Shown here: in pieces, positions 19,023 to 27,603 of the stretch
How positions within the stretch are numbered: the stretch's first letter is position 1
How the letters are laid out: the number at the start of each line of letters is the position of its first letter
NCBI GenBank assembly: GCA_902593945.1
Contig: CACJKA010000006.1
Span: forward strand, 1 to 64,000
Length of the DNA stretch: 64,000 nt
From: an uncultured Candidatus Poseidoniales archaeon
GTDB lineage: Archaea; Thermoplasmatota; Poseidoniia; Poseidoniales; Thalassarchaeaceae
Reading direction: 5' to 3'
Position numbers and translations under genes: made by a program
Notes under the pieces: model-generated
The model's input: the letters and a program-made list of their open reading frames with translations, nothing else
Told to the model about the DNA's origin: nothing
Databases searched by the model: none

Positions 19023-19484
19023 GTGAGCCCTATGACATCCGTCTCCGAAGCCTATCTTGCACTAGCAGTAATGACTTTGGTTGGTATCGGTTTTCCAGTA
19101 GGAAGTTTCGTAGCTTCAAGACTTTTGAGGCCTGTTGTTGATCCAAATAATCCAACAAAAACTCGTTCCTGGTTACTTCCTGGTTATGAGGTAGATCAAT
19201 CATTATATGTTCGTCGTGAGAGTACCTATGAGTGTGGTTCTGCACCAGTTGGTGAGGCACACATTAATTTCCACTTTCAATACTACTGGTATGCAATTAT
19301 ATTCTTAGTATTCGATATAGCTTTTATGTTTCTAGCATTTGGTGGAATAATATCCATACAAGATGTTGACGTTACATCTAGGGCTGAGATTATGGGTGCT
19401 TTGACTACAATGTCAATCTTCATTTTACTTATGGGCCTAGGGGTTTGGCACGTATTCAGGAAAAGAGGAAGAATATACATTTGA
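19023..19484 (+). CDS. nuoA: NADH dehydrogenase-like complex subunit A
   Basis: Three-TM NuoA pattern with YECGSAPVGEAHINFHFQYYWYAIIFLVFDIAFMFL; start GTG 19023 or ATG 19032. Confidence 0.92.
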   Translation: MSPMTSVSEAYLALAVMTLVGIGFPVGSFVASRLLRPVVDPNNPTKTRSWLLPGYEVDQSLYVRRESTYECGSAPVGEAHINFHFQYYWYAIIFLVFDIAFMFLAFGGIISIQDVDVTSRAEIMGALTTMSIFILLMGLGVWHVFRKRGRIYI

Positions 19485-19493
19485 GGTGGTTGC

Positions 19494-20090
19494 ATGGCAG
19501 ACGATACACAAAATTATTCTATGTTTAGCAGTAGACTATTAGTCGATACAGTCGGAGATGTTACAGATGAAGCATTGAAGTCTAGTAGATTGAAAGATGT
19601 GATTGGTGTATTAGCAGGACGTCTATTCAATTGGGGACAGAGAAAATCTCTCTTCCCCTTACATCTTGGGATAAAGTGCTGTGCATTGGAAATGGCTGCT
19701 GCGGGAGCAAGTAGATTCGACGCAGAACGTTTTGGAGTTTTCTTTCGCTCTAGTCCAAGGCAATGTGATGTACTACTAGTAAACGGACCTATCAGCAAGA
19801 AATTTGCAGACCCCATAGTACGTCTTTGGGAACAAATGCCTGAGCCCAAATGGTGTATTGCTATGGGAGAATGTGCTATCTCTGGAGGGCCTTATTTTCA
19901 ATCCTACAATATTCTAGAAGGGGTAGATACAATCATTCCTGTTGATGTATATATTCCTGGTTGCCCCCCAAGACCCGAGGCTTTAATCGACGGTTTCGGC
20001 AAATTGAGAGAGAAAATAATTCGAATTGGCGCTATGCCAAGCCATTCAAGATTAGAAAGCGAAGCTCCTGTGATTATCGGAGATGCATGA
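19494..20090 (+). CDS. nuoB: Complex I subunit B (N2 cluster)
   Basis: IKCCALEMAAAGASRFD...CIAMGECAISGG...VDVYIPGCPPRPEALI. Confidence 0.96.
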   Translation: MADDTQNYSMFSSRLLVDTVGDVTDEALKSSRLKDVIGVLAGRLFNWGQRKSLFPLHLGIKCCALEMAAAGASRFDAERFGVFFRSSPRQCDVLLVNGPISKKFADPIVRLWEQMPEPKWCIAMGECAISGGPYFQSYNILEGVDTIIPVDVYIPGCPPRPEALIDGFGKLREKIIRIGAMPSHSRLESEAPVIIGDA

Positions 20091-20099
20091 GGGATAATT

Positions 20100-20753
20100 A
20101 TGAGGATAGTTTCGGAAAAAGCACAACAAGAGGCGGCTGAGAAATTAGTCGCTTCTCTGAATAAGATGGATGGGGTCGAATCATCGTTAGATATTCGTAC
20201 TAGTGGTACTCAGAATAGACCGATTGTTAATGCATCAGTTTCTCCTGAAAACTGGAGAAAGGTTGCTGAACAACTCAAAGAAAAACATTTGGTTGACCAT
20301 TGTTCTATGATCACAGGTATTCATTGGCCGGAATCTTCAGATAAGAAATGGGAAGTTGTTTACCATTTCTTGAGAACAGGAATTAGAGATCCTGTTATTG
20401 AAGAAGGCCTTGTAATACCAAACATTGTCGATTTTTCAAAAGTAAAGGGCAAGAATGTTCCTTTAGAAATTCAAATCAGTGTCAAGATTGGAGAGACAAG
20501 AACGCCTTCAGTGGCTAGTGTGCAAGACCTTTGGGTTGGAGCAGATTGGAATGAAAAAGAGACTTGGGACTTAGTTGGTATTGATTTCGAAGGACATGAT
20601 GGAATGAGGAGAGTTCTAAATCCGCATGAGTCTCCAGTCGGTTTCCATCCGCTTCAGAAACAACATAAATTACGATATCATGGATTCGAAGAAATGTACG
20701 ATGACGCTCAAGGTTTTATGCGTAAACCAGTCGATTCTAGTAGAGTAAAGTAG
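20100..20753 (+). CDS. nuoC: Complex I subunit C
   Basis: Position in operon; KETWDLVGIDFEGHDGMRRVLNPHE...GFHPLQKQHKLRY. Confidence 0.9.
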   Translation: MRIVSEKAQQEAAEKLVASLNKMDGVESSLDIRTSGTQNRPIVNASVSPENWRKVAEQLKEKHLVDHCSMITGIHWPESSDKKWEVVYHFLRTGIRDPVIEEGLVIPNIVDFSKVKGKNVPLEIQISVKIGETRTPSVASVQDLWVGADWNEKETWDLVGIDFEGHDGMRRVLNPHESPVGFHPLQKQHKLRYHGFEEMYDDAQGFMRKPVDSSRVK

Positions 20754-21899
20754 GTGAAAAAAATGGCAGAAATGTGGATTTCAATGGGCCCTCAGCACCC
20801 GATGACCCATGGTCTTTGGACTTTGAAAGTTAAAGTCGATGGAGAAACGGTAGTAGATACAGAACCTGATCTTGGTTACATTCATCGAGGTGTTGAAAAA
20901 ATATGCGAGTCACGTGATTTCACACAGATTACTACTTATTGCGATAGACTCTGTTATGCATCGGCAAATACTTGGTCTCATGCTTACATCTATGCTGCAG
21001 AAGACTTACTCGAAGTCGAAGTTCCTGAGAGGGCGGAATATATTCGCTTGGTAGCTGTTGAGATTCAAAGGATAGCAAGTCATTTGATGTGGCTTGGTGC
21101 TTATGGTCCTGATATTGGAAATCTTAGTGTAATGGTTTGGTGTCTACGTGAAAGAGAGATGATGATGGACTTATTACAAGAATTGGGCGGTTCTAGGATG
21201 CATTATAATTTCCCTCGTATTGGTGGTGTCAAAAGAGACTTACCCCATGGTTTTGCCCTTAGAGCTAGACACAAACTAAAACTATTTTTGGATAGAATCC
21301 AAGAATATGAGGCACTTTTTGATGAATCAACTGTATTCTTAATTCGTAGCCAAGGAGTAGGTTATGCTAAACCTGAAGAAATGATTAATCACGGTGTTTC
21401 GGGACCTAATATTCGTGCAGCAGGAGTAAATCACGATATACGTTCATCTCATCCCTATTCAGTATATTCTGAGTTAGATTGGGAGCCAGCAGTGGAACGT
21501 TCTTCGATAAAGGGCGCGGACTGTTATGACAGATATAGGATTAGAGTTGAAGAAATGCGACAAAGTGCAAATCTAGTTCTGCAAGCATTAGATAAAATTC
21601 CAGGAGGGGCTGAAACATATCACGAACCAGGAGATCCTAAGATAATTGGCAAGGCCCCAACTCGTGCCCCAGAGGGCACATCAGGTTCACATCACTTTGA
21701 AGATAGTCGAGGTGAATCAATGTTCTACATTGCCGGTGGAGGAGAGGGCCGTGGCAAGATGCCTTATCGTGTTTCAATTCGTTCCCCTATGTTCATTACA
21801 ATTCCATATGCTTCAAAGTGCATGATTGGATACAAGGTAGCAGACATTCCTGCAATAATGGGGTCATTCGACCCTTGTATCGGCGAGACAGATAGGTGA
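20754..21899 (+). CDS. nuoD: Complex I subunit D
   Basis: MGPQHPMTHGLWTLKVKVDGETV...DLGYIHRGVEKICESRDFTQ; C-terminal ADIPAIMGSFDPCIGETDR. Confidence 0.96.
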   Translation: MKKMAEMWISMGPQHPMTHGLWTLKVKVDGETVVDTEPDLGYIHRGVEKICESRDFTQITTYCDRLCYASANTWSHAYIYAAEDLLEVEVPERAEYIRLVAVEIQRIASHLMWLGAYGPDIGNLSVMVWCLREREMMMDLLQELGGSRMHYNFPRIGGVKRDLPHGFALRARHKLKLFLDRIQEYEALFDESTVFLIRSQGVGYAKPEEMINHGVSGPNIRAAGVNHDIRSSHPYSVYSELDWEPAVERSSIKGADCYDRYRIRVEEMRQSANLVLQALDKIPGGAETYHEPGDPKIIGKAPTRAPEGTSGSHHFEDSRGESMFYIAGGGEGRGKMPYRVSIRSPMFITIPYASKCMIGYKVADIPAIMGSFDPCIGETDR

Positions 21900-21900
21900 G

Positions 21901-23472
21901 GTGATAAATATGGCAAGCAGTGATTGGTTAGATGTTCGTGGTTGGACAGAATCACTCATAGGTTGGTCAATGGACAAAACTCATGACGCCCTCCCCTCAA
22001 ATGATATAGATTTGCAATTTTCTATTACAAGGCCAAGATGGTTTTTAGAAGAACCAATAGTTATCGGTTCTGAAATTAATCTTCAGTCCGGATTTGCAGA
22101 TATCCAACCCTCATTAGAAGCATTCTTTGTTTCAACTATAATGTGTACAGTGGTTTTCGCTACAATGATGCTGACTTTGATGGTCGTTCCTTACATTGAG
22201 AGGAAATTTATTGGCAGATTAATGGATAGAATTGGTGCAACAACTTCATTGAGAAGTTTGTGGATTGGAGAAGGCCCATCTACAGCAGGAGATTGGTGGA
22301 ATAAATTACCAATGGGAATGGGGGCTCCAATAGGTATGGTGAATAAGAGTTTAAATTCTGCTTTTGGCAATAGTCACCATTTGGAAACAATTGATAGAGT
22401 CGGAAATCGAGGATATCATGGAATTTGGTTCTTATTCCCTGGTTTCTTTCAAGCATTGGCAGATTTCCTGAAGTTCGCCACAAAAGAGCACCTTATCCCT
22501 GAAAAGGCCGATAAATTAGTTTTTGAAGTTGCACCTGTGATTATTATTGCAACCACAATAATGTGCTATGCATTCATTCCCTTTGGTCCGCATATATGGG
22601 CCGCTAATCCTGATCTTTCTCTACTATTCTTAATGGCAATTTTCGGAGTTGCTCCTCTTGGAGTATTCTTTGCTGGTTGGGCATCAAACAACAAATATAC
22701 ATTAATTGGAGGCATGCGTTCTGCAGCGCAATTGACAGCTTATGAGATACCTCTGTTAATTACCGTACTTTCGATTGCAGTCATTAGTGGTTCTTTCAAT
22801 ATTATCGAGATTGTAGATTTCCAGATTCAAACTTCTGATACATGGAATCTATTTATGCTTCCTCTGGGTGCTGCACTTTTCTTGATAACAATGATTGCAG
22901 AAGTTGAAAGAATCCCATTCGATATGCCTGAGGCAGAAGCAGAACTTGTTGAAGGATGGTGGACAGAGTACGGAGGAATCCGTTGGGGACTAATGTTCGC
23001 AGTAGAAATGATGAGAGCCTATGCAGCTTGTATCTTATTCGCTATGTTTTTCCTTGGCGGATGGGAGTTCCCATTCCAAGATACACTTTCTGGCATACCA
23101 GTTATTGGCACTATAGTTGATTTGATACCAGGGTTAGTAGTTGTTCTACTCAAAGCTTGGCTACTTTTCGCATTCTTTGTTTGGGTTCGTGCATCGCTAC
23201 ATAGAATTAGAACAGACCAGATATTAGAGTTCGGTTGGAGATACTTGCTCCCACTTTCAATCTTGAATCTAGCAATTGCAATGTATCTACGGCTAGAAGT
23301 ATGGACAGGTACAAGTTGGCCAATATGGGCCCCTCCCGTGATTACAATTCTAGGGATAATTCTGTTTGTTGTGTATGCAATAGATGAAGACAAAGATGCA
23401 TTAGAGTACTCAAGAAGGCCGTACAATACCCAAACATTGGATAAAGCATATCCAGGAAGTAGAAGAGATTAG
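21901..23472 (+). CDS. nuoH: Complex I subunit H (unusually long, 523 aa)
   Basis: PYIERKFIGRLMDRIG, FQALADFLKFATKEHLIP, ERIPFDMPEAEAELVEGWWTEYGG. Confidence 0.95.
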   Translation: MINMASSDWLDVRGWTESLIGWSMDKTHDALPSNDIDLQFSITRPRWFLEEPIVIGSEINLQSGFADIQPSLEAFFVSTIMCTVVFATMMLTLMVVPYIERKFIGRLMDRIGATTSLRSLWIGEGPSTAGDWWNKLPMGMGAPIGMVNKSLNSAFGNSHHLETIDRVGNRGYHGIWFLFPGFFQALADFLKFATKEHLIPEKADKLVFEVAPVIIIATTIMCYAFIPFGPHIWAANPDLSLLFLMAIFGVAPLGVFFAGWASNNKYTLIGGMRSAAQLTAYEIPLLITVLSIAVISGSFNIIEIVDFQIQTSDTWNLFMLPLGAALFLITMIAEVERIPFDMPEAEAELVEGWWTEYGGIRWGLMFAVEMMRAYAACILFAMFFLGGWEFPFQDTLSGIPVIGTIVDLIPGLVVVLLKAWLLFAFFVWVRASLHRIRTDQILEFGWRYLLPLSILNLAIAMYLRLEVWTGTSWPIWAPPVITILGIILFVVYAIDEDKDALEYSRRPYNTQTLDKAYPGSRRD

Positions 23473-23483
23473 GAGGTGAAATA

Positions 23484-24452
23484 ATGGATTACAATACAGG
23501 ACACCCTCATGCAACACCAAATTTTAGAAATTTAGTAATTAAACCTATGTGGATTACTTTGAAAACAGCTCTTCGGACAGTTCCATATATCGGTAAAGCA
23601 AAATTTTTGAAAAATAATTACCATGGTCAGAAAGCAAATCTGGCAGATGAATTTACTTTGGAAAGAATCGGAGAAGATCATCCTTCTTCTGGACAAATAT
23701 ATGCTGCTGATAGAGAATCATCGCCAGCTCTTCCTTTCCTAGAAAGACCGGTGACAATCATGTATCCATATGAAAGACTCGAGGATATGGAACCCTGGCT
23801 CTTTGTTCCAGGAAACTATAATGGAAGAATAGGAATTGTTTGGGAAACTTGCACAGCATGTAAAGCATGTGTGAAAGCCTGTCCCAATGACTGCCTTCAC
23901 ATGACTTCAGAAACTAGAGTCAATGTTCTTGATACAACTGATGAAGGAGATGAGTGGCATGGACTTGGAAGCGAAATAGAATCTGGAGGTCTAGCAGCTA
24001 GGAGAAAAGAGGATTTCGAAGAAATCGAGAGTTTTGATTTAATGCATGAACACACAGCTCCTCCGCAACAATATGATTTTGCAGAAGTCATTGATGTTAG
24101 TGGTGATAAAGCAACAGTTCGCTGGCAAGACGGCTCAGGCATTGAGTCAGTTGAGATGGCATCTCTAAAACCAGCAGAAGTAGATATTGTCTCAGGAAGA
24201 ATCGATATTGGAAGATGTATGTTCTGTGGTTTGTGCGCAGAAGCGTGTCCTTTCGAATCATTCTTCATGTCCAATGAATATGATGGAATGTCCGGATATA
24301 CTAGAGAAGATCTTTGGTTCGATGCAGATCGAACTAGATTACTTCCTGTAGTTCATCAGGAAAGGGTAGACATGGAATTAGCTAAGAGAGCTCAGAAAGA
24401 GAAAACTAAGCGTGAGAAGAAAGCTGCTAAGGCTGCTCAATCGGAGGCATGA
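23484..24452 (+). CDS. nuoI: Complex I subunit I, 2x[4Fe-4S], with a long insertion between the two clusters
   Basis: CTACKACVKACP and CMFCGLCAEACP separated by 110 aa. Confidence 0.93.
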   Translation: MDYNTGHPHATPNFRNLVIKPMWITLKTALRTVPYIGKAKFLKNNYHGQKANLADEFTLERIGEDHPSSGQIYAADRESSPALPFLERPVTIMYPYERLEDMEPWLFVPGNYNGRIGIVWETCTACKACVKACPNDCLHMTSETRVNVLDTTDEGDEWHGLGSEIESGGLAARRKEDFEEIESFDLMHEHTAPPQQYDFAEVIDVSGDKATVRWQDGSGIESVEMASLKPAEVDIVSGRIDIGRCMFCGLCAEACPFESFFMSNEYDGMSGYTREDLWFDADRTRLLPVVHQERVDMELAKRAQKEKTKREKKAAKAAQSEA

Positions 24453-24727
24453 TTTTTATGGCAATAGATTTTGAAGCGATTGTTTTTGTTATTCTTTCAT
24501 CTGCTGCAATTATTGGCGCTTTGGGGTGTGTTTATGCTAGAAGAGTAGCTCATTCTCTCCTCTCGCTTATGCTTACATTCCTAGCAGTTGCTGGAGTAAT
24601 GGTTATGGCCTCCGCAGAAATGTTGGCAGCAATACAAATTTTAGTTTATCTTGGTTCTGTAATGCTTGTGGTTCAATTCGGTGTAATGCTCACTCGTCGT
24701 CAAATTCAAGAAGGTGATATTCAATGA
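24449..24727 (+). CDS. nuoJ: Complex I subunit J, N-terminal part
   Basis: SAAIIGALGCVYARRVAHSLLSLMLTFLAVAGVMVMASAEMLAAIQILVYLGSVMLVVQFGVMLT; start 24449 or 24458. Confidence 0.88.
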   Translation: MIFMAIDFEAIVFVILSSAAIIGALGCVYARRVAHSLLSLMLTFLAVAGVMVMASAEMLAAIQILVYLGSVMLVVQFGVMLTRRQIQEGDIQ

Positions 24728-24996
24728 AAGCACTTTCAGCATTAACGAAACTGGGTCTTTTCGCATTCATTTTAGTAATGCTAAACGAAGTAATGTCACA
24801 TTCAATGTGGGGGTTATCGTCATCTACGCCCCCTTCAACAGTTGATTTCGCACTCTCACTCTATGGGGATGAGTGGGCTATTGCAACAGTGATTCTAGGC
24901 GCTTTGTTAGCTATGGCTATGGTTGGAGCATCTTACCTTGTACGTGATGAAAGATTAATCAATCTGATTTGGGATATGGGGGGAGAAGAGTCATGA
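24724..24996 (+). CDS. nuoJ: Complex I subunit J, C-terminal part (separate gene)
   Basis: Overlaps the previous gene by ATGA; two TMs, operon position between J-N and K. Confidence 0.75.
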   Translation: MKALSALTKLGLFAFILVMLNEVMSHSMWGLSSSTPPSTVDFALSLYGDEWAIATVILGALLAMAMVGASYLVRDERLINLIWDMGGEES

Positions 24997-25295
24997 TAGA
25001 TCCTAGTTGGATTTCTGGGTTAGGAGTGATCCTCTTCGGCATCGGACTTCTCGGTGCTTTTACAAGAAAAAATGCAATAATTGTATTGATGTGCATTGAA
25101 GTAATGTTGAATGCTGCAAATCTTAACTTTGTAGCAGGGGCTTCGCATTATGGGGATGTCGACGGCTGGGTATTCACTGCAATAGCAATAGCAATTGCTG
25201 CAGCAGAAGTTGCAATTGGTCTGGCAATATTACTTTCATTATACAGTACACAGGAGACAATCTCTCTTGACGAGGCTAGTATTCTGAGAAACTGA
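24993..25295 (+). CDS. nuoK: Complex I subunit K
   Basis: LGVILFGIGLLGAFTRKNAIIVLMCIEVMLNAANLNFV; ATGA overlap start at 24993. Confidence 0.93.
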   Translation: MIDPSWISGLGVILFGIGLLGAFTRKNAIIVLMCIEVMLNAANLNFVAGASHYGDVDGWVFTAIAIAIAAAEVAIGLAILLSLYSTQETISLDEASILRN

Positions 25296-25305
25296 GGTGA
25301 TTTTG

Positions 25306-27603
25306 ATGGGTGAAACAAAAAATGAGTACAGGCTTCTCTTTCCATTATTGCCGTTTTTAGCAATCGTTCCTTACCTGGCTTTACAAGGTGAAAATTCTTC
25401 TACTGATTTTGCTTGGATGATAGTAGTAGCACCTTTTATTGCCTTTCCAATTATTCTAATTAGTGGACAAGTGTATAATAAAAATGAAACATGGAAAAAT
25501 ACATTCAAGGAAGGAGGAATATTAGGTCTAGCAGCACTCTTAGTATCCTTATCTACTACAATATGGATTGTCTATGATTATCTTATAGGTAGTGCAGATA
25601 TCAACAATAATGATGTTACAAGTTGGTTAGAGTGGATTTCCTTTGATATTCTTCAATCAGATTACACAATGGCACAAAATCGAGTCCTTGGTGTAGGCGT
25701 ATGGGTCGACTCTTTGACATTGATGCTTCTATTTGTGGCCACATTTTTGTGCTTCTTGATTTGTTGGTTTGCTATCGGTTATATGACCACAGATCCAATA
25801 AATGAGGATAGTAATCATCGCTTTTTCGCAGAGTTTGTACTGTTTAGCCTTGGAATGTTTGGAATGGTTCTTGCAGATAACTTCCTCTGGTTATTCATTT
25901 TCTGGGAAGTTATGGGACTGTGCTCTTATTTATTGATAGGATTCTACTATTGGAAAGAAAGCGCGGCTTATGCTGCTAAGAAGGCATTTTTGACTACGAG
26001 AGTTGGAGACGTCTTCTTAATGGTAGGATTGTTGATTCTATACGACATCTATGGTTCTCTAGATTTCGCAGTTGTTTTTGATGACCCCTCAACAGGTGTT
26101 GGCGGTGCTTTAGTCGATTCAGGCGAGTTATTTTGGGCTTTAATGATGTTATTTATTGGTGCTGTTGGTAAAAGTGCTCAGTTCCCATTACACGTATGGT
26201 TACCTGATGCGATGGAGGGTCCAACCCCTGTATCTGCCTTAATTCACGCAGCTACAATGGTTAATGCCGGTTTATACTTAGTTGCAAGATTAATGCCATT
26301 TGTTGATGTTCATCATCATGGTGTTTCAGGATTAGAAGACTTTGGATTGATTGTAGCTTGGATTGGAGGTATTACTGCATTTATGGCTGCTTCTATTGCC
26401 TTTGTTCAGAATGATATCAAGAAAGTTTTAGCATACTCTACTATGTCTCAATTAGCATACATATTTACTGGTTTAGGTTCGGCACTTTATTTCTTAAACA
26501 TAAACGAATATTATGCAGGATATTTTGTTCTAGGGGCTTCTCTATTCCATTTATTCAATCACGCAATGGCAAAAGGAATGCTATTTATGGCCAGTGGTTC
26601 GGTAATTCACGAAGTTCATCATGCCCATGATCATCTACATCATGGTTCTGACCATGGGCATCATGATTTCGATCCTCAAGATATGCGAAACATGGGAGGC
26701 CTTGCATCTAAATTACCAGTCACAGCCACTGCAATGATGTTCGGTTCAATGTCAATAATTGGGATACCTTTGATTGGAGGTTTCTGGTCGAAAGAGGGAA
26801 TAATTGCAAAAACATGGTCTGCATATTTCCATGGCGAGACTCTGATGCTTGGCCCTGCTTTACTGATTCTTGCAACTGCAGGAATGACCGGATTCTATAT
26901 GTCTAGAATGTGGTTCATGACTTTTGCTGGAGAACCTAAGAGTGAAGTTGTTGACCATGTTCATGAATCAACTCCATGGATTAAGGAACCACTAATTATC
27001 CTTACAATAATCACCGCTGTTGGTGGATTTGTATTGGCTGTGTTAGGTGTGGTTGACTTCCTTTCAAACAAATCAGTAAATCTCTCCTTACATGGTAAAC
27101 CATTGCTTGATCAAATTATCTATGAATTAGAACATGCATTTTTACCAGAAGATCAAAAACTTCGTATTGTAGGTTGGATCACAATTTTCCTTTCTTTTAT
27201 AGTCGGACCAATCATGGCTTCAAGAGTTCATGGTGGGAGACTTAAAGAGGGTGAGAAAGCTAATTTATTTGTTGGATGGCTAGTCAATCTTTCAGGTAAG
27301 TTCGGGAAACAAGATGTTTCATGGTTAGCAGAGTCGCAATTATCAGAGGCTCTTGATAAAAGACTTTATTTTGATGATTTGTATGAAGGAGTATTAGCAC
27401 GTACACTAATTCCATTTGCTGATTTTACTGCCTGGTTTGATAGAAATATAATTGATGGCATCATTAAACAAATAGAATCCAAATCAGTTCTTGGTTCATT
27501 TGAGATTCGTAAATTTACTACAGGAAGTGCTGGTGATTATATCTTAATGGCGACCGTGGGTGCTCTCTGTATATTCGTATTATTAATGGGGGTGAGTTTC
27601 TGA
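25306..27603 (+). CDS. nuoL: Complex I subunit L (antiporter-like) with a His-rich loop
   Basis: FWEVMGLCSYLLIGFYYWKESAAYAAKKAFLTTRVGDVFLMVG...LPDAMEGPTPVSALIHAATMVNAGLYLVAR; SD GAGGTGA before ATG 25306. Confidence 0.95.
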   Translation: MGETKNEYRLLFPLLPFLAIVPYLALQGENSSTDFAWMIVVAPFIAFPIILISGQVYNKNETWKNTFKEGGILGLAALLVSLSTTIWIVYDYLIGSADINNNDVTSWLEWISFDILQSDYTMAQNRVLGVGVWVDSLTLMLLFVATFLCFLICWFAIGYMTTDPINEDSNHRFFAEFVLFSLGMFGMVLADNFLWLFIFWEVMGLCSYLLIGFYYWKESAAYAAKKAFLTTRVGDVFLMVGLLILYDIYGSLDFAVVFDDPSTGVGGALVDSGELFWALMMLFIGAVGKSAQFPLHVWLPDAMEGPTPVSALIHAATMVNAGLYLVARLMPFVDVHHHGVSGLEDFGLIVAWIGGITAFMAASIAFVQNDIKKVLAYSTMSQLAYIFTGLGSALYFLNINEYYAGYFVLGASLFHLFNHAMAKGMLFMASGSVIHEVHHAHDHLHHGSDHGHHDFDPQDMRNMGGLASKLPVTATAMMFGSMSIIGIPLIGGFWSKEGIIAKTWSAYFHGETLMLGPALLILATAGMTGFYMSRMWFMTFAGEPKSEVVDHVHESTPWIKEPLIILTIITAVGGFVLAVLGVVDFLSNKSVNLSLHGKPLLDQIIYELEHAFLPEDQKLRIVGWITIFLSFIVGPIMASRVHGGRLKEGEKANLFVGWLVNLSGKFGKQDVSWLAESQLSEALDKRLYFDDLYEGVLARTLIPFADFTAWFDRNIIDGIIKQIESKSVLGSFEIRKFTTGSAGDYILMATVGALCIFVLLMGVSF

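Noticed and set aside
24724-24996. nuoJ frameshift pseudogene
   Set aside because: Both parts are intact, overlap by ATGA and retain hydrophobic helices; genuine split genes are more likely.
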